A stretch of DNA of 64,000 nt from Guptibacillus hwajinpoensis (GTDB lineage: Bacteria; Bacillota; Bacilli; Bacillales; Guptibacillaceae). Shown piece by piece: positions 1 to 8,583 of the stretch. The position numbers and the translations under genes are program-made. Location: the NCBI RefSeq assembly GCF_005144865.1, contig NZ_SWFM01000002.1, positions 434,001 to 498,000 of the forward strand, in the 5' to 3' direction. The notes beneath the pieces are model-generated. The model did no database searches. It was not told the origin of the DNA and was given only the letters and a program-made list of their open reading frames with translations. Every line of letters starts with the position of its first letter. Within the stretch, counting starts at the first letter, position 1.

Positions 1-1
1 A

Positions 2-331
2 TTGGAAGAGGCTGCGAAAATCGATGGTTGCTCTCATTTTGGGATCTTTTGGCGTATTATTCTCCCGATGTTAACACCTGCCCTCATGACCGTTTTCATT
101 TATAACTTTATTCATCTCTGGAACGAATTTATCTTTGCACTTGTTCTCGTTTCCAGTCCTGAAAACATGACTTTGCCACTTGGTCTACAGGACTTTTATG
201 GCGAGTTTTCGGTTAACGTACCTGGATTGATGGCAGCATTAACACTTGCGAGTCTACCAATGCTTGTTGTGTATCTCTTTTCACAAGAAAAGGTAGTAAA
301 AGGACTAACAGGTGGTGCAGTAAAAGGATAG
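2..331 (+). CDS. Sugar ABC transporter permease, C-terminal part (5' end outside window)
   Basis: Last 109 residues of an inner-membrane permease of the MalG type, one of the two membrane subunits of a carbohydrate ABC importer. The cytoplasmic EAA loop that docks on the ATPase is visible at the start (EEAAKIDG followed by RIILPMLTPA), then two hydrophobic segments and a short tail ending VKG. The frame is open to the first base of the window, so the TTG at position 2 is not a real start. Two oxidoreductase genes follow on the same strand after 25 bases, suggesting uptake and oxidation of one sugar or polyol. The substrate cannot be read from this fragment. Confidence 0.9.
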   Translation: MEEAAKIDGCSHFGIFWRIILPMLTPALMTVFIYNFIHLWNEFIFALVLVSSPENMTLPLGLQDFYGEFSVNVPGLMAALTLASLPMLVVYLFSQEKVVKGLTGGAVKG

Positions 332-356
332 GAAGATTCAAGAGGAGTGAGAATCA

Positions 357-1445
357 ATGGACAAAACTAGAATTGGTGTAATAGGTTGCGGAAACATTAG
401 TGACATTTATTTAAAAAACTTACGAGAGCTTGAAGGTCTTGAAGTGGTTGCTATAGCAGATCTTTACTATGATAAGGCCATTGAGAAAGCAAGGGAATAT
501 GCCATTCCCGAAGTGCTTGAAGTGGATCAACTACTGGAAGACAAATCGATAAATCTTGTTATCAATCTAACGATACCGGCAGCGCATGCGGATGTTAGTC
601 TACGCGCTTTAGAATCTGGGAAACACGTCTATGTAGAGAAACCACTTGCGATATCGCTAGAAGATGGAAAAAGGGTATTAGCCAAAGCGGAGGAAAAAGG
701 CTTGCTAGTCGGATCGGCACCAGATACGTTTCTTGGTGGAGGATTACAAACGTGCAAAAAGCTCATTGAGGATGGTGCAATAGGTGAACCTATTGCTGCA
801 ACAGCTTTTATGATGGGACATGGACCTGAGAGTTGGCATCCAGATCCAGAATTTTTCTATCGAGTTGGAGCAGGACCAATGTTTGATATGGGGCCATACT
901 ATTTAACTGCGCTTATTAATTTGATTGGACCTGTCCGTCGTTTGACAGGGTCTGCGAGGGTCACCTCTCCTGAACGAAAAATAACTAGTGAGCCTAAATT
1001 TGGTGAAAAAATTAAAGTGGAAACACCCACGCATGTAGCGGGAATTATCGATTTTGAAAATGGAGCGATTGGAACGCTGGTTACTAGCTTTGACGTATGG
1101 GGATCGAAAACTCCTTTTCTAGAAATCTATGGAACGGAAGGATCATTAAGTGTACCCGATCCTAATACGTTTGGCGGACCTGTTTTGTTGAGGAAATCTG
1201 GTGAATTGGAATGGGTTGAAGTGGCTTTTACCCACGGTTCTATCGAAAATAGCCGAGGAATCGGTGTTATTGATATGGTAAATGCTTTGAAATCAGGGAG
1301 GCTTCATCGAGCAAGTGGGGAGCTTGCTTATCATGTGCTCGAAATCATGCATGGCATTCATGAGTCTTCTTTGAAAGGTGAACATTATCATATGACAAGT
1401 ACTTGCCGACAGCCTGAATCGTTGCCGAGTAGCATTTTATCTTAA
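357..1445 (+). CDS. Gfo/Idh/MocA family oxidoreductase
   Basis: NAD(P)-dependent sugar or polyol dehydrogenase of the Gfo/Idh/MocA family, 362 residues, the usual length. The N-terminal Rossmann fold shows GVIGCGNI at residues 7-14, and the family EKP motif is at about residue 95 (YVEKPLAIS). The C-terminal half carries the family's alpha/beta domain. In the motif that normally reads D-x-G-x-H this protein has DMGPYY, with Tyr where the catalytic His usually sits, so the chemistry may differ from inositol dehydrogenase. An AAGAGGAG ribosome site precedes the ATG. It lies between a sugar permease and a second family member and is probably cotranscribed with both. Substrate unknown. Confidence 0.88.
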   Translation: MDKTRIGVIGCGNISDIYLKNLRELEGLEVVAIADLYYDKAIEKAREYAIPEVLEVDQLLEDKSINLVINLTIPAAHADVSLRALESGKHVYVEKPLAISLEDGKRVLAKAEEKGLLVGSAPDTFLGGGLQTCKKLIEDGAIGEPIAATAFMMGHGPESWHPDPEFFYRVGAGPMFDMGPYYLTALINLIGPVRRLTGSARVTSPERKITSEPKFGEKIKVETPTHVAGIIDFENGAIGTLVTSFDVWGSKTPFLEIYGTEGSLSVPDPNTFGGPVLLRKSGELEWVEVAFTHGSIENSRGIGVIDMVNALKSGRLHRASGELAYHVLEIMHGIHESSLKGEHYHMTSTCRQPESLPSSILS

Positions 1446-1468
1446 TAAAGATGATGGAGGGATAGGAT

Positions 1469-2515
1469 ATGGACAAAGTGAAAGTAGCTGTTATCGGATG
1501 TGGGAGCATTGCGAGACGCCGGCATCTACCTGAGTATCATGCTGAGGAAAATGTAGAGATTGTAGCGGTGTGTGATGTTGTGAAAGAACGTGCTGAAGAA
1601 ATGGCGCGTGTATACGGTGGTACAGCTTATACGGATTATCGTAAGTTACTGGAAGATAGTGAAATTGATGCAGTGAGCGTTTGCTTACCTAACGCTTTGC
1701 ATGCACCTGTTTCTATTGCGGCGTTGAATGCCGGAAAGCACGTTCTATGTGAAAAGCCCATGGCAACCTCACAAGAGGAAGCAGAAGCGATGGTTCAATC
1801 AGCGAAAGTAAACGATCGCAAACTAATGATTGCACATAATCAGCGATTTGTAGCATCTCATTCGAAAGCAAAGGAGCTTATTGAGAGCGGAGATATTGGA
1901 AGAATATATAGCTTCAGAACCACATTCGGTCATCCAGGACCAGAGCAATGGAGTATTGATGGAGCAACAAGCTGGTTTTTCGATAAGGAGCGAGCTTTTA
2001 TTGGAGCGATGGGAGACCTCGGTGTACATAAGTCCGATTTAATGCGCTATTTGCTAGGGGAAATTGTAGAAGTTGGCGCATTGGTCGAAACGAATGCAAA
2101 GGAAAACACGGATGTTGATGATAACGCTGTTTGTATTCTTAAAACTGAGAGCGGCGTTATTGGGACACTGACAGCAAGTTGGTCTTATGTATCAGGTGCA
2201 GACAACTCAACAATTATCTATGGTGAAAATGCAGTTTTGCGTCTAGAGGATGATCCAGATTATTCGCTTGTAGTGGAATACAAGAACGGAGACGTCGTCA
2301 AACATGAACTCAAGAAGATCCAGACGAATGAAGAGGGTGGACAGCAGACTACGCATGTTATAGAGAAGTTTGTGGATTGTATCGTACATAAAACTGTTCC
2401 GGCTGTTAGCGGTGAAGAAGGAATGAAGTCGTTACAGGTAATTTTAGCTGCTCTTGAATCAAATGAGTCCAAACGAATGGTTAGTGTTGGTAGAAAGAGC
2501 AGTTTATTAGCGTGA
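1469..2515 (+). CDS. Gfo/Idh/MocA family oxidoreductase
   Basis: Second NAD(P)-binding oxidoreductase of the same family, 348 residues. It shows VIGCGSIA near the N-terminus, CEKPMATS near residue 95 and a full D-x-G-x-H motif (DLGVHKSDLMRYLLG), so it keeps the catalytic His that the upstream paralogue lacks. A GGAGGGATAGG ribosome site precedes the start, 23 bases after the previous gene. The pair of one canonical and one variant enzyme beside a sugar ABC transporter is typical of inositol or modified-sugar catabolism, but the real substrate cannot be told. The gene ends 60 bases before a bidirectional terminator that faces the convergent ligase gene. Confidence 0.9.
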   Translation: MDKVKVAVIGCGSIARRRHLPEYHAEENVEIVAVCDVVKERAEEMARVYGGTAYTDYRKLLEDSEIDAVSVCLPNALHAPVSIAALNAGKHVLCEKPMATSQEEAEAMVQSAKVNDRKLMIAHNQRFVASHSKAKELIESGDIGRIYSFRTTFGHPGPEQWSIDGATSWFFDKERAFIGAMGDLGVHKSDLMRYLLGEIVEVGALVETNAKENTDVDDNAVCILKTESGVIGTLTASWSYVSGADNSTIIYGENAVLRLEDDPDYSLVVEYKNGDVVKHELKKIQTNEEGGQQTTHVIEKFVDCIVHKTVPAVSGEEGMKSLQVILAALESNESKRMVSVGRKSSLLA

Positions 2516-2533
2516 CTGATCGATAAAGCTGTA

Positions 2534-2573
2534 GGTGCCTGTCACCACCCGAAATTTGGTTGGATTTGTCGAA
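2534..2573 (+). repeat. REP-like palindromic element, copy 1
   Basis: Core GGTGCCTGTCACCACCCG in the inverted-loop form, then 16 bases, then tail GTCGAA at 2568-2573. The left arm is shortened. It sits between convergent genes, just before their shared terminator. Confidence 0.85.
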
Positions 2574-2575
2574 TA

Positions 2576-2607
2576 AAAAGCCCTTCTCTTATGTGAGGAG
2601 GGCTTTT
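2576..2607. terminator. Bidirectional terminator
   Basis: Arms AAAAGCCCTTCTC and GAGGAGGGCTTTT around a 6-base loop, nearly perfect, with A and T runs on the two sides. It lies between the convergent oxidoreductase and PaaK-like genes and can serve both. Confidence 0.85.
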
Positions 2608-2610
2608 GAA

Positions 2611-3942
2611 TTATAAGGTGGATAGAATCGCACGATTATCAAACACCCGCTTCGCTTTCCCTTCCGATCTAGGTATCCCCTGGGGTTCTTTTAATAGCAC
2701 ATCCACCGATATAAGCGCTTTCATTTTTAATGTCTTCGCAATTCGATTGATGAGTTCCGCTGCGATTGGATGGTTAAAGCTCTTTTCAGGCAGGGATTCA
2801 TAATAATTTTGGCATACTTCTACATGAAGTTCGACGTGATCGAGATAACCTTTTTTCTGTAGGTGAATTTGATAGTGTGGGACTAGCTCTTCCATGTTGC
2901 AAATATATCGTTCAATCTCAGAAGGAAAGACGTTAACCCCTCGTATAATCAGCATATCGTCAATTCTACCTTTTACGCGGCTCATTCTAGTTGTTGTTCT
3001 TCCGCAGCGGCAAGGTTCTCTTGTGATGGATGCAATGTCTCCTGTTCTGTAGCGGATGGTTGGGAGCGCCTCTTTCGTTAGGCTGGTGAAGACTAGTTCT
3101 CCATCAGTTCCGTCTTCTACTGGTTCAAGTGTATCCGGATTAATCACTTCAACTAAGAAGTGATCGTCTGCGATATGAAGGCCATCCTGACACTCCACGC
3201 ACTCCATTGCAATACCTGGTCCCATTACTTCACTTAATCCATAGATATCCATTGCTTTAAGATTGAACAATTTCTCAATCTGGAATCTCATCTCTTCAGA
3301 CCATGGCTCTGCACCTAGGATTGCATACTTTAAGGATGTAGAAGCTGGGTCAATTCCCTGCTGCATCATCGTTTCGCCTATGTTCAGGAGGTAGGAAGGG
3401 GTAGAACAGATAATGGCTGGTTTAAAGTCTTGAATTAGGGTGATTTGGTTCGCCGTGTTTCCACCTGAAATCGGAACGGTCGCACATCCTAGCTGTTCTG
3501 AACCAGCGTGTAGTCCGAGACCACCAGTGAACAAGCCATAACCATACGCATTATGAAGAATATCTCCTTTACCTCCACCGGCCAACGAGATGGCTCTGGC
3601 AACGATATCGCCCCAGTTACGAATGTCACTCTTTGTATAGGCGACGACGGTTGGTTTCCCGCTCGTGCCAGAGGAGGCGTGGATTCGAACAACGTCTTCC
3701 ATAGGACAGGCTAATAGATTGAAAGGGTAATTCTCTCGTAAGTGCTGTTTCTTCGTGAAAGGGAGAAGTGGTAAGTCATTCAGTGATTTAATATCTGCAG
3801 GAGTAATATGTATCTGGTTGAAGGATTCGCGGTAGAAAGGGACGTTATGGTAGGCATGTTCGATCGTTTGTTTTAATCTTTCCCATTGGAGTTCATTCAT
3901 CTGAATGCGACTCAACGTTTCTCGATCTGAATAGATTGGCAT
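2611..3942 (-). CDS. Phenylacetate-CoA ligase (PaaK)-like AMP-forming enzyme
   Basis: ATP-dependent acyl-CoA ligase of the PaaK branch of the ANL superfamily, 443 residues, full length for the family. The P-loop-like A3 motif is SSGTSGKPTVV, followed by YGLSEVMGPG and the YRTGDIASI and KGRIDDMLIIRGVNVFPSEIE segments typical of PaaK. The C-terminal domain is complete. An AGGAGG site lies 8 bases before the ATG. No other phenylacetate (paa) genes are visible nearby, so the natural substrate could be another aromatic or short-chain acid. It stands alone, with a terminator on its 3' side and a REP-like element upstream. Confidence 0.85.
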   Translation of the reverse strand: MPIYSDRETLSRIQMNELQWERLKQTIEHAYHNVPFYRESFNQIHITPADIKSLNDLPLLPFTKKQHLRENYPFNLLACPMEDVVRIHASSGTSGKPTVVAYTKSDIRNWGDIVARAISLAGGGKGDILHNAYGYGLFTGGLGLHAGSEQLGCATVPISGGNTANQITLIQDFKPAIICSTPSYLLNIGETMMQQGIDPASTSLKYAILGAEPWSEEMRFQIEKLFNLKAMDIYGLSEVMGPGIAMECVECQDGLHIADDHFLVEVINPDTLEPVEDGTDGELVFTSLTKEALPTIRYRTGDIASITREPCRCGRTTTRMSRVKGRIDDMLIIRGVNVFPSEIERYICNMEELVPHYQIHLQKKGYLDHVELHVEVCQNYYESLPEKSFNHPIAAELINRIAKTLKMKALISVDVLLKEPQGIPRSEGKAKRVFDNRAILSTL

Positions 3943-4044
3943 TTGAATACCTCCTAGTATGATAAAAATATCACGGGTATTAAATCATTCGTCATACTAA
4001 AAGTACCTAGTTCTGGAAAAGATGTCAATTGAATTTAGAAAATT

Positions 4045-4089
4045 CGGGCGGTGACAGGCACCACCCGAACGGTGTAACATTTTGTCGTT
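4045..4089 (+). repeat. REP-like palindromic element, copy 2
   Basis: Nine-base arms CGGGCGGTG and CACCACCCG around ACAGG at 4045-4067, then 16 bases, then GTCGTT. It lies in the divergent region between the ligase and hydrolase genes, an unusual place because most copies follow genes. Confidence 0.85.
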
Positions 4090-4178
4090 TGCGTCAAAAA
4101 GCAGGGATTTGGTGGTTTGTATGGAATTTTTTACTTGATACGCCATAAGTACACTCATATTGAAGGAGAGGGTTTGCC

Positions 4179-4997
4179 ATGCCGTTTATTGATGTAAACG
4201 ATACACCGCTCTATTATGAAGATTATGGTCCAAAGGATGCGCCTGTTATGGTTTTCAGTCATTCGCTATTTTTTACGTCGTATATGTTTCACAATCAAGT
4301 AGCACATTTCTCCAAAAATTATCGTGTGATTTGTTATGACCATCGCGGACAAGGTAGAAGCGGTCGGTCATTTTTGGAGAACCTTGATATGGATACGCTT
4401 ACAGACGATGCTGCTGCATTGATTGAGGAGCTAGGTATTAAAAAGTGTCATTTTATCGGAAATTCAATGGGCGGGTTTATCGCGCTTCGCCTTGCTGCGA
4501 GACGTCCTGATTTGCTAAGTTCCTGTGTTGTGCTTGGAAGTTCCGGTGAAGCAGAATACAAAAAGGCTGAATTTCAACCGCTTGTATCACAGCTTCAGAG
4601 TCATGGAGCTGAAGGTGTTGTTGATACGCTCATGTACATCATGTTCGGTGATGCTTCGCTTGATGATCCGGTATTTGAGAAAGAACGAAATTATTGGTAC
4701 GACTATATGAAGAAGCTTGAACCTTCGATTGGTGATGCCGCACATCAGGTGATCCATCGTACAAGCATTCTTGAGGAATTAGATGGTGTGAAGATCCCGG
4801 TACTAGCGGTTGCTGGTGAACAGGATCATGCGTATTCGATCCAACTCTCAGAGAATATTGCTAAGAAAGTAGAAAATGGGAGATGTGAAGTGCTTGGAAG
4901 AGCAGGGCACTCCATTTCGCTTGAAAAACCTGTTGAAGTGAACAAGCTTTTGGAAAGGCATTTTGCGAGGATGAAGGCACGTGAGATAAAACGATAA
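4179..4997 (+). CDS. Alpha/beta hydrolase
   Basis: Cytoplasmic alpha/beta-fold hydrolase, 272 residues, closest in look to 3-oxoadipate enol-lactonase and related esterases. The nucleophile elbow is GNSMGG, the oxyanion region VFSHSLFF, and the strand-4 motif CYDHRGQGRSG is clear. A late Asp (VAGEQDHAYS) and His (GRAGHSISLEKP) complete the triad. GAAGGAGAGGG precedes the ATG. It is transcribed away from the PaaK-like gene. An aromatic-acid link is possible because enol-lactonases work in that pathway, but no supporting genes are present. Confidence 0.85.
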   Translation: MPFIDVNDTPLYYEDYGPKDAPVMVFSHSLFFTSYMFHNQVAHFSKNYRVICYDHRGQGRSGRSFLENLDMDTLTDDAAALIEELGIKKCHFIGNSMGGFIALRLAARRPDLLSSCVVLGSSGEAEYKKAEFQPLVSQLQSHGAEGVVDTLMYIMFGDASLDDPVFEKERNYWYDYMKKLEPSIGDAAHQVIHRTSILEELDGVKIPVLAVAGEQDHAYSIQLSENIAKKVENGRCEVLGRAGHSISLEKPVEVNKLLERHFARMKAREIKR

Positions 4998-5011
4998 TGT
5001 AAATTGATAGG

Positions 5012-5047
5012 AAGAGTCTTTCTCGAATAGGAGAGAGGCTTTTTTTG
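5012..5047 (+). terminator. Terminator after alpha/beta hydrolase
   Basis: Imperfect hairpin (AGAGTCTTTCTC paired with GAGAGAGGCTT) followed by a run of seven T. Confidence 0.7.
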
Positions 5048-5191
5048 TTTAGACAATGCAAATAGTTATGTTTTCAGAAGTTATAAAGTATTGAAATAAG
5101 GGTATTAAATCAAAACGAGAGAAAATGAATATTTCAGTATTTCTTGTTACACAATAGATAAGTGGTAAACGATATGTTGGGAGGTAATACG

Positions 5192-5590
5192 ATGAAGAAA
5201 AGAGTTTTTGGTTCATTAGGATTGTTATCAGCAGGAGCGCTCGTTCTCGCTTTTTCTAAAACAGCTAGGAAAAATACCCGCGATGTACTGCTAAACGGAT
5301 CTGAAAAGGCAATGAAGTATGGAGAGAAATTGAAAACCTCTACCTTGAAAGTTGGCAAGTATGCTCAACGAGGCGATGTAGAGAGGAAAACAGCGAATGA
5401 GCAGGAGAAGTATCCTTCTTATATCGGATATGGTACAAGCAGTGGATTGAATGAGAGCTCAAACAAAGAAACCAATGCACATAAGGTAAACCCAGCTAAC
5501 TTCAAGAAATCTCAGAATGTGATGAACGATGATGCGATGCCATCTAAAATGGCGGAAATCGCAGAAGAATTCGATCTATCTGAGCGGTGA
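5192..5590 (+). CDS. Small membrane-anchored hypothetical protein
   Basis: I do not recognise the family. From the ATG at 5192, with GGGAGG 8 bases upstream, it encodes 132 residues: a basic N-terminus and a single hydrophobic segment (LGLLSAGALVLAF), then a charged, Lys- and Asn-rich hydrophilic stretch likely outside the membrane. An earlier in-frame GTG at 5162 has no ribosome site. The last codons and the TGA stop lie inside REP-like copy 3, so the C-terminus (DLSER) may have been set by insertion of that element. Possibly a stress or spore-related small protein, but nothing in the sequence proves this. Confidence 0.65.
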   Translation: MKKRVFGSLGLLSAGALVLAFSKTARKNTRDVLLNGSEKAMKYGEKLKTSTLKVGKYAQRGDVERKTANEQEKYPSYIGYGTSSGLNESSNKETNAHKVNPANFKKSQNVMNDDAMPSKMAEIAEEFDLSER

Positions 5591-5625
5591 CAGGCACCAC
5601 CCGGTTTCTGTCGAACGATGTCGAA
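5585..5625 (+). repeat. REP-like palindromic element, copy 3
   Basis: Core GGTGACAGGCACCACCCG with tails GTCGAA at both +6 and +16 (5610-5615 and 5620-5625), the clearest case of two tandem 10-base tail units. Its GGTGA supplies the stop codon of the preceding gene. Confidence 0.88.
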
Positions 5626-5631
5626 CGCACG

Positions 5632-5671
5632 AAAGAGCCCCCTTCTTTATAGGAAGAGGGCTCTTTTTTGT
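5632..5671. terminator. Bidirectional terminator
   Basis: AAAGAGCCCCCTTCTT and AGGAAGAGGGCTCTTTT pair around a short loop, with A and T runs either side. It ends the long leftward sigma-54 operon and the small rightward gene. Confidence 0.8.
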
Positions 5672-5674
5672 TCT

Positions 5675-6325
5675 TTACTCAACCTCAACTGCAACGGCCC
5701 TTACTGGAGAGCCATCCAAACCTTCTAGCTTCAGTGGTAATGCGATAATCAAAGGATTCGCAAAATCAATTTGATTGAAATTACAAAAGTTCTCACCAAT
5801 GATTCCATTCACAGAAGTGATGGCTTCGTGAACAGGGAAGGCTGATCCGTCTGGTGGATCTACGTTTAGGGCATCGATGAAGAAAGTTGTAACGCCTTTA
5901 TCGAGTAAACTGTTAATGATGTCTACAGATAGATAGGGATGCTTGAAATACGTTTCTGTTCCAATATGCTTCGCCCATCCGGTGTGAAAGAGGACGATTG
6001 TACCTGGAACGACGGTTTCAATTTGGTCAGCTACATCATCCATTGTGATTTGTTCTGCAGGTTCTTTTCCAGTGACATCAATCACAAGTCCGGGCGCCAT
6101 AAATTTGTTGAGGCTTGATTGATCGATGCGTTCGCCTTCTTTTTGGAAGTGAAAGGGAGCGTCAACGTGTGTGCCGGTATGGGAGCCGATGTTAAGCTGT
6201 GTAACTTGATAGCCGTCTTTATCGAGCTCTGCAGCAGGATGGATCTCGGGTTTAGGATCCCCAGGGTAAACGGGCGTTTCGTTGTTAATTGGAATGGATA
6301 AGTCGATTATCTGTTTAAAGTTCAT
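5675..6325 (-). CDS. Cyclase-family (kynurenine formamidase-like) metal hydrolase
   Basis: Member of the cyclase family that includes bacterial arylformamidase and isatin hydrolase, 216 residues, full length. The metal-binding signature is H49-T-G-T-H53-V-D55 followed by APFHF, and a second conserved region reads DALNVDPPDGS. An AAGGAGC site lies 8 bases before the ATG. It is the last gene of the six-gene operon running left from the sigma-54 promoter at 12.55 kb and starts 12 bases after the amidase gene. With the amidase and permease it may open a cyclic or formylated nitrogen compound; no tryptophan-pathway genes are present to support a kynurenine role. Confidence 0.85.
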   Translation of the reverse strand: MNFKQIIDLSIPINNETPVYPGDPKPEIHPAAELDKDGYQVTQLNIGSHTGTHVDAPFHFQKEGERIDQSSLNKFMAPGLVIDVTGKEPAEQITMDDVADQIETVVPGTIVLFHTGWAKHIGTETYFKHPYLSVDIINSLLDKGVTTFFIDALNVDPPDGSAFPVHEAITSVNGIIGENFCNFNQIDFANPLIIALPLKLEGLDGSPVRAVAVEVE

Positions 6326-6337
6326 GAGATGGGCTCC

Positions 6338-7129
6338 TTAGCTGTAGATGTCAGTTCTTCGTTCTTCTAGCATGGAGAAGAAGGTTTGTTTCAGTTCGTT
6401 CCGCAACTGGTCATCTGTATTTGCTGTAATGATATCATACTGTTTTTCGGTAGTTGAAATGGCTTGTCCATCTGGTCCGAAAATGGATGATTTACCGAAG
6501 AACGTCAGCTCTTCTGAATGTCCTGTATGGTTGCATGCGACAAGGTAGACGGTGTTGTCAATCGCGCGTGCTCCGCTAAATTGAAGGAAGGGAGCATCAT
6601 AAGGTTCCTCCCACGCTGATGGAACAAGAAGTAAATCGGCTCCATCGAGCGCAAGGCTTCTTGCTAGCTCAGGAAAAGCGAGATCCCAGCAAATCATCAG
6701 TCCAATCGTTCCGATTTCAGTTTTGACTGTAACGGGCTCAGATCCAGCCGTGAATACATCTCTCTCCAGTGGAGTGAGGTGTATTTTACGGTAGTTTGCT
6801 GTATCTTTCCCGTTCGCATCAACGTATTGAATGGCATTGTAGATGTTGCCAGCGTTATCTTTTTCAACATAGCCGTACACAATTGAAAGGGAGTTGGAGA
6901 TAGCCATTTTCTGAATGGCTTGATAGGTTGGTCCGTATCGTTCTTGTGCTAACTCTTTTATTTCGTTTGATAGAAAATACCCCGTGGTGGCTAATTCAGG
7001 AAACGTGACGACCTTTGTATCAGGGTTCTTTGTAACACATTCGGTAATCATCGCTTCTATTCTGTCCAAATTCTGCTCAATATTCCCATTATGGAATGTT
7101 CCTTGAGCTGCTGCAATCTTATGCTTCAT
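6338..7129 (-). CDS. Nitrilase-superfamily carbon-nitrogen hydrolase
   Basis: Amidase or carbamoyl-amide hydrolase of the nitrilase superfamily, 263 residues. The catalytic triad is visible as E45 (FPELATTGYF), K115 (YRKIHLTPLE) and C147 (MICWDLAFPE). Length and motifs fit omega-amidase, N-carbamoylputrescine amidase or short-chain amidase types rather than true nitrilases. Its ribosome site GGAGG is inside the last codons of the permease gene, only 3 bases separate the two, so translation is probably coupled. Within this operon it could remove ammonia from an amide or ureido intermediate; the substrate is inferred, not seen. Confidence 0.87.
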   Translation of the reverse strand: MKHKIAAAQGTFHNGNIEQNLDRIEAMITECVTKNPDTKVVTFPELATTGYFLSNEIKELAQERYGPTYQAIQKMAISNSLSIVYGYVEKDNAGNIYNAIQYVDANGKDTANYRKIHLTPLERDVFTAGSEPVTVKTEIGTIGLMICWDLAFPELARSLALDGADLLLVPSAWEEPYDAPFLQFSGARAIDNTVYLVACNHTGHSEELTFFGKSSIFGPDGQAISTTEKQYDIITANTDDQLRNELKQTFFSMLEERRTDIYS

Positions 7130-7132
7130 TCT

Positions 7133-8506
7133 TTAGGCCTCCAGTTTCACATCAAGCTCTTCTGAATCCGTCTTTTTAACTCCGAGTTGTTTCGTAAGTG
7201 CCATTAATCCGTAGTAGCATCCTCCGGATAAAGCAAATGTTAAGATCGTGGCGCCAATGCTTAAAGGTTGGACGTAAGTAAAGTAATAGGCGAAAAGGGC
7301 GCCACCTATATACGTTACGACTGCTACAACATTAACACCTCGCTGATAACGATAAAGACCTTTGTGATCGAAAGCAACATCCTCTGCATCGTAGTAGGCT
7401 TTTTTGACGATAAAATAATCGACAAGCACAATCGCGAAAACAGGAATGAACAGGGTGGCAATTAAGAGAATGAAGTTAAAGAAGTTAACCATTAAGGCTT
7501 CCTTTAAAAGAGCGCCAAGTGTACAAACGATTCCGAGCGCGAGAACGGGCTTCCAGAATCCTGATTTCGGGAATACATTCATGAATGACATTGTTGCACT
7601 GTAAAGCGCCATGACATTTGTAGATAATACTGAGAAAAAGACAACGATGGAAGCAACGAATCCAAATCCGTAAGCAGCTAGAAGCACGGTCGGGTCATAG
7701 GTTTGTTCCATGTTATTGAGGATACTAAAGCCACTAACAACTGCCCCAAGTCCCATCGCAATAAGGGAGGCGACGATATATCCAAGATAAGTACCAAGCA
7801 TGCCGCTTTTTTCAGATTTGCTATGGCGGTTAAAATCACAAACGCTAGACATCCATGAGAAAGCAGTCGCAACCACAATATCAAAGGCAATAATCCCAGA
7901 GATGGCTGGGTTTTCGCTTGCTTTTAATTCAATTAACGAAGAAACGCTGTACGTTGTAAAAAGCTTATAGAATACTAGAACTGAGAGGATGAGCATGGCA
8001 ACAGAGACCCATTTTTCAATGCTTTCTACACCACGGTGACCGTATATGGTGATCCCAACAACAAGAACTTCAGTTAAAATCACAAACAGATTAATGTTGC
8101 TGTAACCGGTCGTATAACTGATCGCATAGTTAAGGGAGAGACCAGCCATATAAGCCTGAATCCAGCTCCAACCAATTAAAACAATCGTGTTCACGAGTGC
8201 AGGGAGTATGGCACCTTTCTGTCCAAAGGCCGCTCTTGTCATGACCATCGTAGGGAGTCCAGTTCGTGTTCCAATGTTACCAGTTAAAGCAAGTGGAATG
8301 GCCCCGATTGCAGAACCAATGAGAATAGCAAGCACCGCTTTTTCAATTGTAATATCAGGTACAAACAGCATCCCTGTCATAACAGAAGTAATAACAACGT
8401 TTGCTGCGAGCCATAGAGCAAACGTTGAGAAAAAGTTCATGCTTCTCTTATTCTTAGGTGTTGGGCTAATATCATCATGGCCTAATCGATCGGTGAATGT
8501 ACTCAT
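7133..8506 (-). CDS. NCS1-family cytosine/purine/allantoin-type permease
   Basis: Integral membrane transporter of the nucleobase-cation-symport-1 family, 457 residues with about 12 hydrophobic segments. The N-terminus shows the family's LAANVVITSVMTG region and the TRAAFGQKG motif after helix 3. Family members import cytosine, uracil, hydantoin, allantoin or thiamine precursors by proton or sodium symport. It lies in the sigma-54 operon between an aldehyde dehydrogenase and an amidase, which points to uptake of a nitrogen source that the two following hydrolases attack. A 10-base inverted repeat separates it from the upstream gene. Confidence 0.87.
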   Translation of the reverse strand: MSTFTDRLGHDDISPTPKNKRSMNFFSTFALWLAANVVITSVMTGMLFVPDITIEKAVLAILIGSAIGAIPLALTGNIGTRTGLPTMVMTRAAFGQKGAILPALVNTIVLIGWSWIQAYMAGLSLNYAISYTTGYSNINLFVILTEVLVVGITIYGHRGVESIEKWVSVAMLILSVLVFYKLFTTYSVSSLIELKASENPAISGIIAFDIVVATAFSWMSSVCDFNRHSKSEKSGMLGTYLGYIVASLIAMGLGAVVSGFSILNNMEQTYDPTVLLAAYGFGFVASIVVFFSVLSTNVMALYSATMSFMNVFPKSGFWKPVLALGIVCTLGALLKEALMVNFFNFILLIATLFIPVFAIVLVDYFIVKKAYYDAEDVAFDHKGLYRYQRGVNVVAVVTYIGGALFAYYFTYVQPLSIGATILTFALSGGCYYGLMALTKQLGVKKTDSEELDVKLEA

Positions 8507-8555
8507 TATAATTCCCCCTCATATTAATTTGTAATATTCCGATAATTTTCAGCGC

Positions 8556-8583
8556 ATTGAACTCTTACCAGGGAGAGTTCAAT
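8556..8583 (-). other. Intercistronic inverted repeat
   Basis: ATTGAACTCT and AGAGTTCAAT pair around an 8-base loop, overlapping the stop codon of the aldehyde dehydrogenase. No T run follows on the coding strand, so it may stabilise or process the mRNA rather than terminate it. Confidence 0.6.

Noticed and set aside
8556..8583. Inverted repeat as a terminator within the sigma-54 operon
   Set aside because: No T run follows on the transcribed strand, so it is recorded only as an inverted repeat.
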